A stretch of DNA of 64,000 nucleotides from Costus lasius. Its lineage: Eukaryota > Streptophyta > Magnoliopsida > Zingiberales > Costaceae. Both the position numbers and the translations under genes were made by a program. Location: contig CM050449.1 in NCBI GenBank assembly GCA_027563935.2, positions 70,584,556 to 70,648,555 on the forward strand, read 5' to 3'. The notes beneath the pieces were generated by a model that was not told the DNA's origin, made no database searches, and saw nothing but the letters and a program-made list of their open reading frames with translations. Positions 1 through 11,018 of the stretch are shown piece by piece (positions within the stretch are counted from its first letter, which is position 1; every line of letters begins with the position of its first letter).

Positions 1-566
1 ATTTACTGATGCACTATCTCAAATGCCTACATATGCAAAGTTTTTAAAAGAGATTTTGTCCAATAAAAGAAAAATAGAGGACTATGGTACTGTGGCACTA
101 ACTGAGGAATGCAGTGCTCTTATTCAAAACAAGTTGCCACCGAAATTAAAGGATCCAGGTAATTTCTCTATCCCTTGTTCAATTGGGAATGTTGCTTTCG
201 ATCGAGCCTTATGTGACTTGGGAGCTAGTGTGAGTCTGCTGCCTTTGTCTATGTGCAGGAAACTGGATATGGGAGCTCCCAAGCCAACTTCAATTTCTTT
301 GTAGCTCGCCGATCGATCAGTAAAATATCCAGTAGGTATTCTAGAGGATGTCCCTATCCAAGTTGGTAAGTATTTCATACCTGCTGATTTTGTGGTGCTT
401 GAAATGGAAGAGGATACCAAAATTCCTATTATTCTGGGTAGACCGTTCTTAGCCACTGCTGGGGCCCTTATCGATGTAAGGAATGGTAAACTTACTTTAA
501 GGATTGGCAATGATAAGATTGAATTTAATTTAAATGATTCATTGAAAAAAACCTGCATATGCTAGT
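1..566 (+). pseudogene. Athila (Ty3) protease region, broken
   Basis: Aspartic protease part of a Ty3 Athila-lineage polyprotein. The frame shows the Athila-type active site CDLGASVSLLPLS near 205-265 and the flap/C-terminal motif IPIILGRPFLATAGA near 421-465. An in-frame TAG at 302-304 cuts the domain just after the active site and another stop lies near 562, so it is not functional. The element continues off the left edge. The reading frame carries on into the RT linker at 569. Lineage is inferred from the DLGAS form and from the RT downstream. Confidence 0.85.
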
Positions 567-568
567 TC

Positions 569-1139
569 TTGTTGCACTCTATTGATGACATATTTTATGA
601 CATTAGTAGTTTATTTGACGATTCTTCTGTTGATGTTTCTATCTCTGATTCTTATTTTGAATCCCTGGAAAATTCTTGTGAAAAACTTGATAATTCTGAT
701 TTTAAGGAAAATTTTGATGATGATTTTGATGATGAAAAACATGATATTTTTTATTGTGCTGCTTTTGATGATGAAAGTGAAAAGATTCCTAAAGTTGAAT
801 TGAAAACTTTACCCGATTACCTTAGATATGAATTTCTTGGTCCTAACTCTACTTACCCTGTGATTGTGGATGCTCAATTAGATGCTAGGGAAACTGATAT
901 GCTTTTGAAGGAGTTAAGAATTCATAGAAAGGTATTTGGGTACACCATTGAGGACTTGAGAGGAATTAATCCTTCTTTTTGTATGCACAGGATTCACATG
1001 GAGGATGAGCACAAGCCACATGTAGATTTTCAGAGGAGACTCAATCCATCTATAAAGGAAGTGGTGAAGAAGGAAGTACTGAAATTGCTTGATGCAGGTA
1101 TTATCTACCCTATCTCAGATAGTAAGTGGGTAAGTCCTG
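569..1139 (+). pseudogene. Athila acidic linker and N-terminal reverse transcriptase, interrupted
   Basis: Reads as an Asp/Ser-rich linker (about 569-790) and then the start of an Athila RT, with the motifs LDAGIIYPIS and SKWVSPV just before the break. The frame is open to 1139 and is then cut by the insertion that starts at 1140. The next RT residues (a PKKGG motif) are found 42 kb away, after 43264. This, together with the TSD, shows that the block between is an insertion. Confidence 0.9.
1135..1139. repeat. Target-site duplication of the Tat element, left copy
   Basis: TCCTG precedes the LTR start TGTGGGGTC at 1140 and recurs at 43264-43268 directly after the LTR end CAACA. Removing one copy and the block between them restores the Athila RT frame. 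Confidence 0.92.
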
Positions 1140-1752
1140 TGTGGGGTCAAAATTATTACATTGAGAATGTAATATGACCATTTTCAAATTCACCTTAAAT
1201 AAATAAAGCTTTTGTTTAATGGGTTCTGGCTTCCAATGAGCGCAAGCGCTCATTGTTAATTACCCCAATGACTTATCTTTATTCTGTTTTCCCTTTTGTT
1301 TTTTTTTCTGTTATTTCCCCTTTTTCATCTTTTTCTTATTCCCGTCGCGGAAGAGCAACTTTACTCTTCCGTGCGGCTTCTTGTGTCCGGCGAGGAACTC
1401 ATGGGAGAGAATGTTTACGTGGAGTCCGTTGAGGGGGGGGGGCAGGGGGGTCGGCTTTCCTGGTGAAGATGCCAGCGATTCCGACACCGGAGGTGAGTTC
1501 ACCCATATGAGGATTCGCTCACATCGGAAGGAGGAGCAGAGAATCGGCGGGATCGCGCACTGGCAGAGATGGGAGTCCGCCCGCAGTTGGAAGCGTCGGC
1601 GACGTCTGCCCATAGTTGGAAGCGGCGGTGCAAACCGAAGCAAAGGACAGCCGGTGGGGAGGAAGCCTTGGACGAGGCAGGTGACGCTAGGGCCAATGGG
1701 CCAGCGGAGGCGGAGGCGGCTACGAATTTATTTTTTTTGAGATGTCGGCGAG

Positions 1753-2094
1753 ATGGACGCGTCGGAAGATGCTCTCGACGGAGATGGGTCCTCGACAGTG
1801 ACTCCGGCGCCCAACCCGTGCACAATCGATCAACGCGTGGACCTTTTCCTTCCATATTCGCGATCCTGGCGGCATTCCTATAGAGAAGGCGAGCTTTCGA
1901 CGGTGCTGTTGTGCTGGAATTTGCTGCTAGCTGAGAAGGTTTTCTTTTGCCATGAAGACGGGTACAAAATCAGGTTGGATCCACTTCAATCGGGCGGAAC
2001 TCTAAGGCTGACCAGAATTCGCTCTCTTTGTAGATTGAAGCTCCACCATAGGGCGCAGAGAAGATCAGGATCAAGCATGCAAACTCTGGATTAA
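1753..2094 (+). other. Unidentified 113-codon ORF in the left Tat LTR
   Basis: Open frame starting MDASEDALDGDG. The same frame stays open at the matching place in the other LTR (14646-14987, MDASEGALDGDG) despite several replacements. I recognise no domain. It runs antisense to the element. It may be chance openness in a GC-rich segment, or another captured host fragment. Confidence 0.25.
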
Positions 2095-2579
2095 ACAAGA
2101 TTTGGTGACTTCCAGCCTCAATTTTGCGTGAAGATGAACAAAGCTTTGCCTTCTTAACCAGGCAGCAAACAACGAACCTGATATTTTCATATCTTTCTCG
2201 TTATATTTTGCAACTGCTTTTTACTGCTTTTGGTAAAATTGTTATCCTTCTTGGTTGTTGTCAGGGTCACTTTAGTAAGTATGATTGTCTGATTTCTCTT
2301 TTGTGTTCTTTGCCCAGGCGATCAAACCCGTCAATTTCTTTGGCGGATGATTTTCGTTGTTTGCATCACGACTTTCCAAGGAGGGGAGTCAAAGAGGCAG
2401 AGTGCCTCGCATGTATATTTCCATTGACTTTCTTTTATTTTCAGATCGTCTTTGTCATATTTTCTTTCTTGATCCGATTTTCTTTTTTAAGAATAAGCCA
2501 GGGCTTCTGTATGTCTTCCCTACGGCGCTTGTAGCAGATTTTGACTTCAGTTCAAATAAGGGAATTCCTTTTCCGCATA

Positions 2580-3600
2580 GGACTTAGTTTCGTATCCAAT
2601 CCTAGAGGGACTTGAGAAGATGAGAAAAGGGACTCGAACAGGTATTTGTTCGTTCTTTTTTGTTTTTCTTGGTTTATTTTCTCCGGCTTGTGGACTCTTC
2701 TGGTTTTTGGTGATTTTTTTGTTTTTGCCCTTCTCGGTGTCTTGCTTTCTTTCCTTTATATGATCCTCTCATTTTAATCGCGTCTTCGGTTTTCTTACAA
2801 CAGTCTATCAGACTGAGAAGAAGTTTTCACGCTTTCGGCTCAAGCAGCCTCCTCTGTTTTTTTTTTGCGTGGCATCTCTATTTCTTCGAACAGCCCCTTC
2901 TTTCTTTTTACGTGGTATCTCCCTCTTTGGTCGAGGCGTCGTCCTTCCTGAAGCTCCTGCCAACTCCTCTTCACTCTTTTATTTTTTGCTACCCAACGCT
3001 TCTTTCAGCATCCTCCCCGCCAATTTCTTTTAACCGAGATCTCTCTTCTTTCTTTTTTTCATGTGCTTTTTTCTTTTCTTCTGCCCTAATTTCACCCTCA
3101 CATTCTTCCTTTTTGTTTTGTCAACTTCTTCGTATTTTTGTTTCATGCACTTCTTCGGCTACTTCCTCGCATATCTCTTTTTTTCTTCACCTCGTCGCCG
3201 GAGTTTTATGGTGCCACCAGTGCTTAGTGCACCTTAGGCCTACATGCCACTGGGTGCTTAGTGAACCTTAGGCCTAAGAAGATAAAAACAAACTTCCCTT
3301 TTATTTACCTTCTTCTTGCCATCTTTCAGTGCTTGCTTCTCCTCTTTCTTGCGCCTTCTTCTTGTGTCTTCCTTCTCGCCGCAGTGTCTTCTGTGTGTTC
3401 CCTCTTCTCACGATGATTTTTTTTCTTTGGCCGAACTCTCCTTATGTAGGCCTCCAGCGGTAAGATGAGCCCCCAATGCTTAACCTCTACCCTCTTGTCT
3501 CATTTAGCTTCTCCCCTCCCATTCTGTCGACTGTCGTGACCACCTTTTGTTTTTTTTTATCAGCCCTCTTTATTTCCCCCTTCGTTGGCTGTTTTACTCT
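2580..3600. other. Pyrimidine-rich LTR section without a gene
   Basis: About 1 kb dominated by T and C runs on the plus strand, repeated at 15475-16259 in the other LTR. The open frames here are Phe/Ser/Leu-rich products of the base composition. I see no domain. Confidence 0.6.
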
Positions 3601-3924
3601 CTATTTTTTTTATATAGCTGCCTGGAGAGTTTCCTTAAGTGAGCATGAAACTTAGCGTACTCGTGGGCTGAGAAATGCAGGCTGTATCCTGGTAACATGA
3701 ACTGGTTTTCAATTTCGCAGGCTGCTTGTCTTGTAGTGAAGCGAGTTGGCTTTTCTTGTGTTGACGTTGACTTTGACTGGAATGTAGACCATTTGATCAA
3801 CATGTTGACCCTCCCTTCTTGCTGCTAGTTCGTATTGAGGCTGGACAGCAATTGGGCTGGTCAGGTGGGCCACATATGGCGTATCCTTGGGCTGCTTTAG
3901 TGGGCTGATTGGGGAGTGTTGTAG

Positions 3925-4488
3925 GGGTTCGTAATTGCTATTAAACAAAACTATGGGGCAAAAGTCCTCGTTCGTGTTGGATATACCAAATATCTAAACA
4001 TATTTGCATGTTTGTCCATGTTTTCTTTCTTCTCTTTTCTTTTTCACTGCATTCTCATTTGGTTCTAGTTTGAAGGCCTTGCAGACCATAATGCGTTCGA
4101 ATTGCATTCAAGGAATGGCACAACTCATCTGGTTTTCAATGATGACGTTCAGGCATTTGCTCATTTGCTCATTTACTATTCCAAATCTTCGACACTGAAT
4201 GCCTGAACTGCTGGAACTATATGGGGGTACAGGGCTTCTAATGATTATCCCACAAACTGTTACAGATTTTAAAGCATTTATCCTTCTATCTATTCCTTTC
4301 TATCACTAGGATCTCATTTGTCACCGTCGCTTATTACTACTTATGTAGACCACTAAAATGCATCTTCATCTTTTCGCTTGTCATTGCAGGGAACAGCTTC
4401 GGTTGCACTTACTGGATTTCTTGTAGCTATTAAGTTGGTTGATGGAACATTAGCAGATCGAATTTTCTTGTTTCTTGGTGCTGGGGAG
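3925..4488 (+). pseudogene. Captured NADP-malic enzyme gene fragment: three exon pieces with introns (copy 1)
   Basis: Three pieces read in order as consecutive parts of plant NADP-dependent malic enzyme. 3925-3972 gives AIKQNYGAKVLV. 4069-4152 (28 codons) gives [12 protein letters not shown] and then [12 protein letters not shown], carrying the metal-binding Asp pair. 4390-4488 (33 codons) gives GTASVAL and FLFLGAGE, the start of the dinucleotide-binding glycine motif. Between them lie intron-like sequences: a T/C tract and AG acceptor at 4068, a 237 bp intron ending TTGCAG at 4389, and a GT donor at 4489. The first donor reads CAG|GC, not GT, and the junction after the first piece looks damaged. 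In the genuine enzyme these parts convert malate to pyruvate and CO2 with NADP. This fragment cannot make an enzyme. It lies on the strand opposite to the Tat element. Confidence 0.92.
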
Positions 4489-4693
4489 GTATAATTCCTT
4501 TGACTTTGCAATTATAGTGATTAGCACCTTCTGGAACCAATTGCATATAGAAATAAATAGTATGAGCATAATAGTTTATGAGCACATGATGCCAAGAATG
4601 ATCCTTGCATATTTTGCTATTTTCAACTGTTGATCTTGTTGGTTATGTTTAAATGCCAGCAGTCATCTCTAGGTACGAATGCATAGTTCAACA

Positions 4694-6297
4694 AATGACC
4701 CTCGGCGGATTTTGTATAAGCTATAGGCATGTACAAATCCGTCGAAAAATGTCTTTGCTTTAGATATTCCTCCTCTTCTAACCTCATCTTCTAAGCTTTG
4801 TTTCAGGCATAATAATAATCTTGGAATCTTGTCAGCGAGGGAATGACGAAGCCTTGATCTGAAAAGTGCCTGAAAACTTCAGGTCTCTTCCATTTGAAGA
4901 ACCGGAATTATCTCTCCAGGCGGTCATTAAGGAATCTTGATAAGTCCCTTTCTTGTATCTTGTATTTGAATCCCAAGCCTCTGTACTGGATTTTGTCACC
5001 ATTTCTTACTTCATTATTCATATTTGATGTGCCTCTGTACTAGATTTTGTAACCATTTCTTGCTTTGTTATTCACATTTGATGTCGGGTCATGATTTTCA
5101 TATTGTCTTTGTTTCACTTAGCTGAGAATGGTTTGCCCCACTGATTGTGACTCACGTGGTGATTAGTACAATGATTTTCAGCAAACTCTTATGACTTCAC
5201 GGTGTTGTGTTTGTACCATTAAATCATTGCTTAATAGGATTGCACATGTGATATTGAGGGGTACACTATTTCGCTTTTTTTTTATGTCACATTTGTGTTG
5301 CTAGCCTATTGCTTAACAGGATTGCATGCGTGGTATTAAGGGGCATATCTTTTGAAAAAATTTTATTGCACACAATATGAAATTAATTCCAAAGTATCCA
5401 TCTGAATCATTTGACGTTCTTCCTCTTGAATTGACATAATGCTTCGAATTAGAGGGGTTCTTTTGACGAAGGCAAAATCGTGTTACAGGCTCAATAAGTT
5501 GTATAAACACCCAAGACATAACAGTCTTCTTTCCCCTTTTTGAGCAAGCTCACACTTCCCTTGATGACTATACCAAGAACTAGGGATGTCATCCCTCTAC
5601 CTCGAGTAATCAAAGTTGACTAGTATGTAGTTTGGCTGTACAAAATTTTGCTTTCATCATCCTTGTTTTTGTCAACCATATTTAGCATCCTGTTTAGGCC
5701 TATACACAGCATCTGCATATATCTTGCAACAAAAGTCTGTCCGTGGTATTTGATATTTACGTTTAACAATTAGTAGTGGAATGTGACAGTGTACAGGGAG
5801 GCTATTTTGATTTATCAAAGAAAACTAATTGAAATGATTTCAGCAGAAGAAACCAATTTTGGTTTATCAAAGAACATTGAAGGTGTTTCAGCAGGAGGAG
5901 CCTAAGGAGGTTATGCCTATGTCGTTTGAGTTTTTTTTTTATTATTGATTTTTTTTTTCTTGGTTTTTTTTCTTCTTCTCTTTTTTCTTTTGTTTTTTTT
6001 CCTTTTTGTTTTTTTTAGTTTTTATTTTTTTTGTTTTATATATATATATATATATATTTTTTTTTTTTTGAATGAGACTGAATAAAGAGATAAGAGGTGG
6101 ATCATGAACGATAGAGAACTGAGACCCAAGGGTCAACATTTTTAAGAGAGACGATTAGGGGCGAACTTGCGCTTTCGTCATCCGACTGGGGTGAATGCTC
6201 GTATAAAGGGCTTACATAGCTTCATCAAATGATCAACTAGAAAATGGCCTCGATATTCTGGATCATACTATTGCTTGGTCTGGATTAGGTTTGCGCC
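4694..6297 (-). other. Tat 3' non-coding region
   Basis: About 1.6 kb between the integrase stop and the 3' LTR with no frame I can assign. It contains a T-rich stretch with an (AT)n run at about 5931-6071, which is purine-rich on the element's coding strand. The bases next to the LTR (GAGGGTCATT in the element sense) are only a weak polypurine-tract candidate. Long untranslated 3' regions are known in Tat/Ogre-type elements. Confidence 0.6.
5931..6071. repeat. Low-complexity T-rich tract with (AT)n
   Basis: Nearly continuous T runs with occasional C/G, then about ten AT dinucleotides and a further T run. It is purine-rich on the Tat coding strand but too far from the LTR (1.2 kb) to be the normal plus-strand primer. 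Confidence 0.8.
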
Positions 6298-7593
6298 TCA
6301 AGCATAGTATTTCTTTAGGAAGCGGCCATTAATGGGCGGCATCGGGTGTGCCCCATCTTGATCTGTTAATTGGTAGGCTCCCCCCTCGTATACTTTTCCA
6401 ATCACGTAAGGTCCCTCCCAATTAGGGTTGAACTTTCCTTTTGTCATCTTCTTGGATATGATGGGCCACCTTACTGCTATGACATGATCTCCCTTCTTAA
6501 AAGTGTGTTCTCTAGCCAACTTGTCATATGCCCTCGCCATCAGCGTTTGATATAGCTCGAGATTTTGTTGTGCAACCAACCTGTGTTCATCAAGTGTGTC
6601 TAATTCATCGAGACGTAACTGAACATTTTCGTCTATCGTCATGTCGCATTGCACGGCCATTCTTAGTGAAGGTATTTCCACCTCAAGTGGAAGCACTGCC
6701 TCAACACCAAAGACCAAGGAGTAAGGTGTTGATTGCATAGGTGTACGGTACGTGGTTCGATAAGCCCACAACGCTTCCACTAGCTTTTGATGCCACTCCT
6801 TTTTGTTCTTTTAAATGCTCTTCTTGAGCAACTTGCATAGAGTCTTGTTGAATGCTTCAGCTAATCCATTCGCTCTTGGATTGTATATCGAGGAATATCG
6901 CCAATCAATTTTATGACGCTCTGCAAACTTGTAGACTGAAGCATTTTTGAAGGCCAAGCCGTTGTCAGATATAATTCTTCTAGGACTCCCAAAATGACTT
7001 AGTACATTTTCGCGAAAGAAATTGACGACATTGGTGGCTTTGACTTCTCTTAGTGGGACGGCCTCTACCCCTTTTGGAAAAATAGTCTGTTGTTGCGAGT
7101 ATGAATCAATGCCCCACATTTCGAACGGCCACGACGAAACCGTCAGATGAAGAGGGTTAGGGTGCTTATGAATTAAGTCTCCATGTACTTGGCACAAATG
7201 GCAAGTCTTTGCATAGTTTATGCAATCTCGTACCATGCTCGGCCAATAGTACCCCAGCCTCTTAATCATAAGATACATTTTGGGTCCTGATTGGTGGGGA
7301 CCACAAAGGCCAGAATGGACTTCATGCAACACATGGGTGATCTCGTCCGTCGCGATGCACCTAGGCTAGAGTTGCTCATACGATCGACGATATAGCATTT
7401 CGTTCACGAACGTATACCGAAGAGCCCGCTTTTTTAATTGTACTCTTTGAGTCTTATCTTCGGGCAAAATACCACTTCTGAGATAATTCACAAATGGTTC
7501 CCTCCAATGATGTTCTTGCGTGAGGGCAGTCGTCATGGCATCCGACACTTCTTCCTCATGAATGTCGTCACTTTCGGTAGGTGCAAGGTGCAA
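6298..7593 (-). pseudogene. Tat integrase, broken
   Basis: Two overlapping minus-strand pieces. 7593-6811 holds the zinc-binding HHCC region (HEVHSG then CHLCQ) and the catalytic core (WGID, ISDNGLAF, NGLAEAFNKT, covering the D, D and E positions). 6780-6298 holds the C-terminal region with the RTPMQSTPYSLVFG motif, and GPYVIGKV near the end. Stops interrupt the frame near 7367 and 6811. The core is shorter than usual: WGID is followed almost at once by KGVEAVPLREVKATN, so about 30 residues around the normal TDYFTKW segment are missing. Integrase would insert the cDNA; this copy cannot. Confidence 0.88.
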
Positions 7594-8902
7594 TTAGCTT
7601 CCAATCTTTAATCGTAATGTTGATCTGGTCAATGGATGGTCCAGCCAACTCTTTAGCAAACTTTGCTAATGCGTCTACTCTACCTTTAGCAGCCCGAGTT
7701 ACAGAAGTGAAATTGACGAATGGTATTCTTTCCATGAGCTCTACAGCTTTCGTGTAATATTTACACAATTCCATTTTCTTGACTTTGTATTCGCCAGTCA
7801 CTTGCTTGATAACAAGTTGTGAATCCCCATATACACGTAACCTTTCAATTTTCATCTCTAACGCGAGTTCACGTCCAGCGATTAGAGTTTCATACTCGGC
7901 TTCATTGTTGGTACAGGGACCAGTGAGTGCTAGGGAATAATGTAATATTCCTTTCTCCGGGGTGACAAATACCAGGCCGACCCCTAATTTTACTTTCGGG
8001 ACATTCGGGGGAACGGCCGGTTCAATCGAGGATGCCCCATCGAAGTAGAGTTCCCAATATTCGTTGTTGGCTTCGGCACATAGTATCTCCCCATCTGGAA
8101 AGTCATAATTCAAAGGAGAATCATCAAGGATGGGATGAGCTGCCAAGAAATCAGTGAGTACTTGTCCTTTTATCGCGTTTTGCGACACATATGTGATGTC
8201 GAATTCCTGGAGCAGGACTGCCCATTTAGCCAATCGCCCTGTCAAAGTCGGCCTTGTCATTAGATACCTTAGAGGGTCCACTCTCGATATAAGATGAACT
8301 TTATGCTCGAGAAGATAGTGTCTTAATTTCTTAATGGCAAATATCAAAGGCAAACATTGCTTTTCGATTGGAGAGTAGAAATGCTCTGCCCCCACAAACA
8401 TCCAACTAAGGTAATATAGGGCGGTCTCCTTTCCCTCGTCATTATTCTGGGCCAGCAATGCCCCCAAGGAGGTCTCCAATGCCGTAGTATATAAGATCAG
8501 CGGTTTTCCGGTGATAGGTGCCCCAAGGACCGGAGGACACAAGAGATATTCCTTGACATTTTCAAAAGCACTTTGGCACATGTCATCCCAAATAAAAGGA
8601 GCATTTTTCTTCATCAATTTTGAGAAGGGATGAATCCGTCCGGACAAATTAGAAATGAACCTCTGGATGTAAGCTAGCCGTCCTTGAAAGGATCTGAGCT
8701 CTTTAAGATTCTTTGGTGGTGGCATATCCCTGATTGAACTTATCCTTGCAGGATCAATTTCGATTTTCCTATGTTTTATGACGAAACCTAGGAATTTCCC
8801 AGATGACACTCCAAATGCACATTTAAGTGGGTTCATCTTGAGATTGTACTTGCGAATGCGAGTGAATACGGTCCTCAAGTCTTGACAGTGTTCTGTTTTA
8901 GA
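7568..8902 (-). pseudogene. Tat RT C-terminus, RNase H and second (archaeal-type) RNase H
   Basis: A 436-codon frame. It begins with the RT thumb/connection (KMNPLKCAFGV, GKFLGFV), continues through the original Ty3 RNase H (TALETSLGALLAQ; the usual first catalytic Asp is not visible), and ends with an additional RNase H: WELYFDGASS, NEAEYETLIAG, VYGDSQLV and VDALAKFA, giving the D-E-D-D set. A degenerate first RNase H followed by an intact-looking second one is the known Tat-clade arrangement. A stop just upstream (about 8900) separates it from the RT catalytic part. Confidence 0.9.
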
Positions 8903-9451
8903 CTACGACTTAACCAATAGGTCATCGACATAGCACTGAACAAGCTTGTGGATTAAATCATCGAAGATTTTAGTCATTGCGCGTTGGTACGTTGCCCCAG
9001 CATTCTTTAATCCGAATGGCATAACAGTATAGCAGAAAATGCCGATAGGTGTGCGAAATGTAGTGTGCTTCTCAACCTCCGGCGCCATCTTAATTTGATT
9101 GTACCCGGATGATCCATCCATGAATGAGAACACTTCAAAATTTGACACCGAGTTAATCATTACTTCAGTGACGGCGAGTGGGAAGTCATCCTTTGGACAT
9201 GCATTATTCAAGTCCCTGAAATCCACGCAGATCCGGATTTGCCCATTTTTCTTCTTCACAGGGACGATACTCGCTATCCAATCCGCGTATTTCTCTTCCC
9301 TTATGAAGCCCACCTCGATTAATTTCTTTATTTCAACGGTGATTTGCTCTTCAAGCTCTATTCTCATTCTTCTTGGTGCTTGCTTCACTGGGGTGACGTC
9401 AGGATTAATCGACAGATTGTGAACGGCAACCTTTGGGTTGAGGCCCGGCAT
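8903..9451 (-). pseudogene. Tat reverse transcriptase, catalytic part
   Basis: Carries the RT fingers/palm motifs RICVDFRDLNNACPKDDFPL, FSFMDGSSGYNQI, MPFGLKNAGATYQRAM and the catalytic CYVDDLLVKS. The frame then ends at a TAG immediately after YVDDLLVKS, although the rest of RT continues in the next frame segment, so the stop is a disabling mutation. 9452-9745 has no open frame and probably corresponds to the protease-RT linker. Confidence 0.9.
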
Positions 9452-9745
9452 CTCTTTGTACGTCCACGCAAAACAATCACTAAACTCACGGAGGAGTTCT
9501 TCTAGTTGGTCCTTTTCCTATTGGGAGAGCTGCGCACTTATGTAGGTAGACCTAACATCTTCTCCCGATCCGTGGTTAACCTTGATCAACTCGTCGCAAG
9601 TAGTCTGCCCCCCATCTTCTAGCTCTTTCGGTGCTTTTCTAAATTCGTCCCTTTCTTGCTCTGCCGCATATACATCATATATCGTCACCATGTTGCAGGT
9701 ATATGAATGAAACCCAAGGGCTTCTTCACTTGGTTCTGTATACCC

Positions 9746-10870
9746 TTAACCGCGGGTATTGGATATCTTTCCGTTTGGTAGCATGATATTTCGTGGACCT
9801 GGGTTCCACAACTTTTCGAATTGGCGTAATTCTCTCTTCAGCCGAGGCTTCAAACAACCATACTTTTCCATAAGATATTTTAATTTCGGCGGATAATAGG
9901 CAAACGGGTGGATTTCAACGTGTTGTGCCGATCCCGAGTCGTTCTCTTGACTTGTCTTGATGTGACTAATTTCGTCCGACTGATAGAAGTGTATGGGCTT
10001 ATGAATGAAAAGCCTTCCTTTTGTGCATTCCCTCTTGGCAGGGACAATAAAGGTTTTCATCTCGAAGACTTGGGATGCATTAAGAGGAATGAAACTCTTA
10101 AGACAACCTCGGGGAACCCTCAGAACCTCTACCTCGTGCCCCATCATATTTCGACGTGACATAAATCTTTGTGACGAGCCTTCCTTCTCACGAGTCTCAA
10201 TCACGTCACACGCAGAGGTTGAGTCATCACTTGTTTCCGATTCCGAGTCACTTCCAAAATGGGGACATGCAGACAATGTTGTCTTTCTCAATTTAGAAAT
10301 AATCGAGCTTTGCGGCGACGATTTCGAGGGCTGCATCGCCGATCCTATGAAATAGTGTGCATCTACATATTTGACTTCGTGTACTGAAAAGGGCTGGATA
10401 TCCCCGTCAATGCACTCTTCTTTACCCTCCTTCAAGTATTTTAAACATTGATGCAGAGTGGAGGGGACCACATAGTTCTCGTGTAACCAGGGCCTCCCAA
10501 GCAGCGCCTTGTATGATGTGTCAGTGTCGATGACATGGAACGTAACCTCAGTCTTTAAATCATCGAGTTGCAATGGCAAGTATATAGAGCCTAGAGCCTT
10601 CTGGCTATTTTTAATGAATCCCTGGATAACGACTTTTTTGGTCGTCAAGCTACGAATATCTAAAGAAAGACTTTTTAAAGTTCGTAAGGTTAGGAGGTTG
10701 ATTGACGACCCTAGGTCAACCAGGATCTTATTTATCTTCATCCCTTCCACATCTCCGGTTACGTAAAGCGGTCGGTTATGTTGTGAGGTCCCCAACAGTA
10801 TGTTGTCATTATCAAAAGTAATGGACGATGTCGCGTATGCATGCAATGCTTCTTTTACGTCAACCTCCAC
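9746..10870 (-). pseudogene. Tat aspartic protease and downstream linker
   Basis: A 374-codon frame with the retropepsin motif ILVDLGSSINLL (DLG in place of DTG/DSG), VVIQGF, FHVIDTDTSYKALLGRPW and VVPSTLHQCLKY, a string typical of Tat proteases. The remainder is a Ser- and charge-rich linker before RT. The protease would process the Gag-Pol precursor inside the virus-like particle. Flanking frames are broken. Confidence 0.85.
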
Positions 10871-11018
10871 GAAGAATGCTTGGAATTTTTGAGGGTTTTG
10901 CAGGGCATAGATGAGGACATCTCTTAAGTCCTGTCACATCATCAAGGCATCATATATGCTGAGGAGAGCTGGGACCTTTCTCAAATGCGATGTATATTAT
11001 ATTCGGAAGGAGATAGCT

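Larger units (their letters stand above)
1140..4693 (-). repeat. Tat 3' LTR (left copy)
   Basis: A 3554 bp LTR that reads TGTGGGGTC to TTCAACA on the plus strand. It aligns end to end with the right copy, which totals 3557 bp after removing the A1 insertion. It has a GC-rich section (about 1340-2090), a T/C-rich section (about 2580-3600), and a captured NADP-malic enzyme segment at its right end, which is the U3 side in the element's own orientation. A pair of short direct repeats containing CTTAGGCCTA lies at about 3219-3278. Confidence 0.9.

Noticed and set aside
4846..4942. Frame ending ENFRSLPFEEPELSLQAVIKES and a stop, preceded by intron-like sequence
   Set aside because: It looks like the last exon of a gene but is under 30 codons, with no recognised family, and lies in the Tat 3' non-coding region. 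Not enough to call a second captured gene.
5942..6139. Lys/Ile-rich minus-strand frame
   Set aside because: Translation of the T-rich low-complexity tract.
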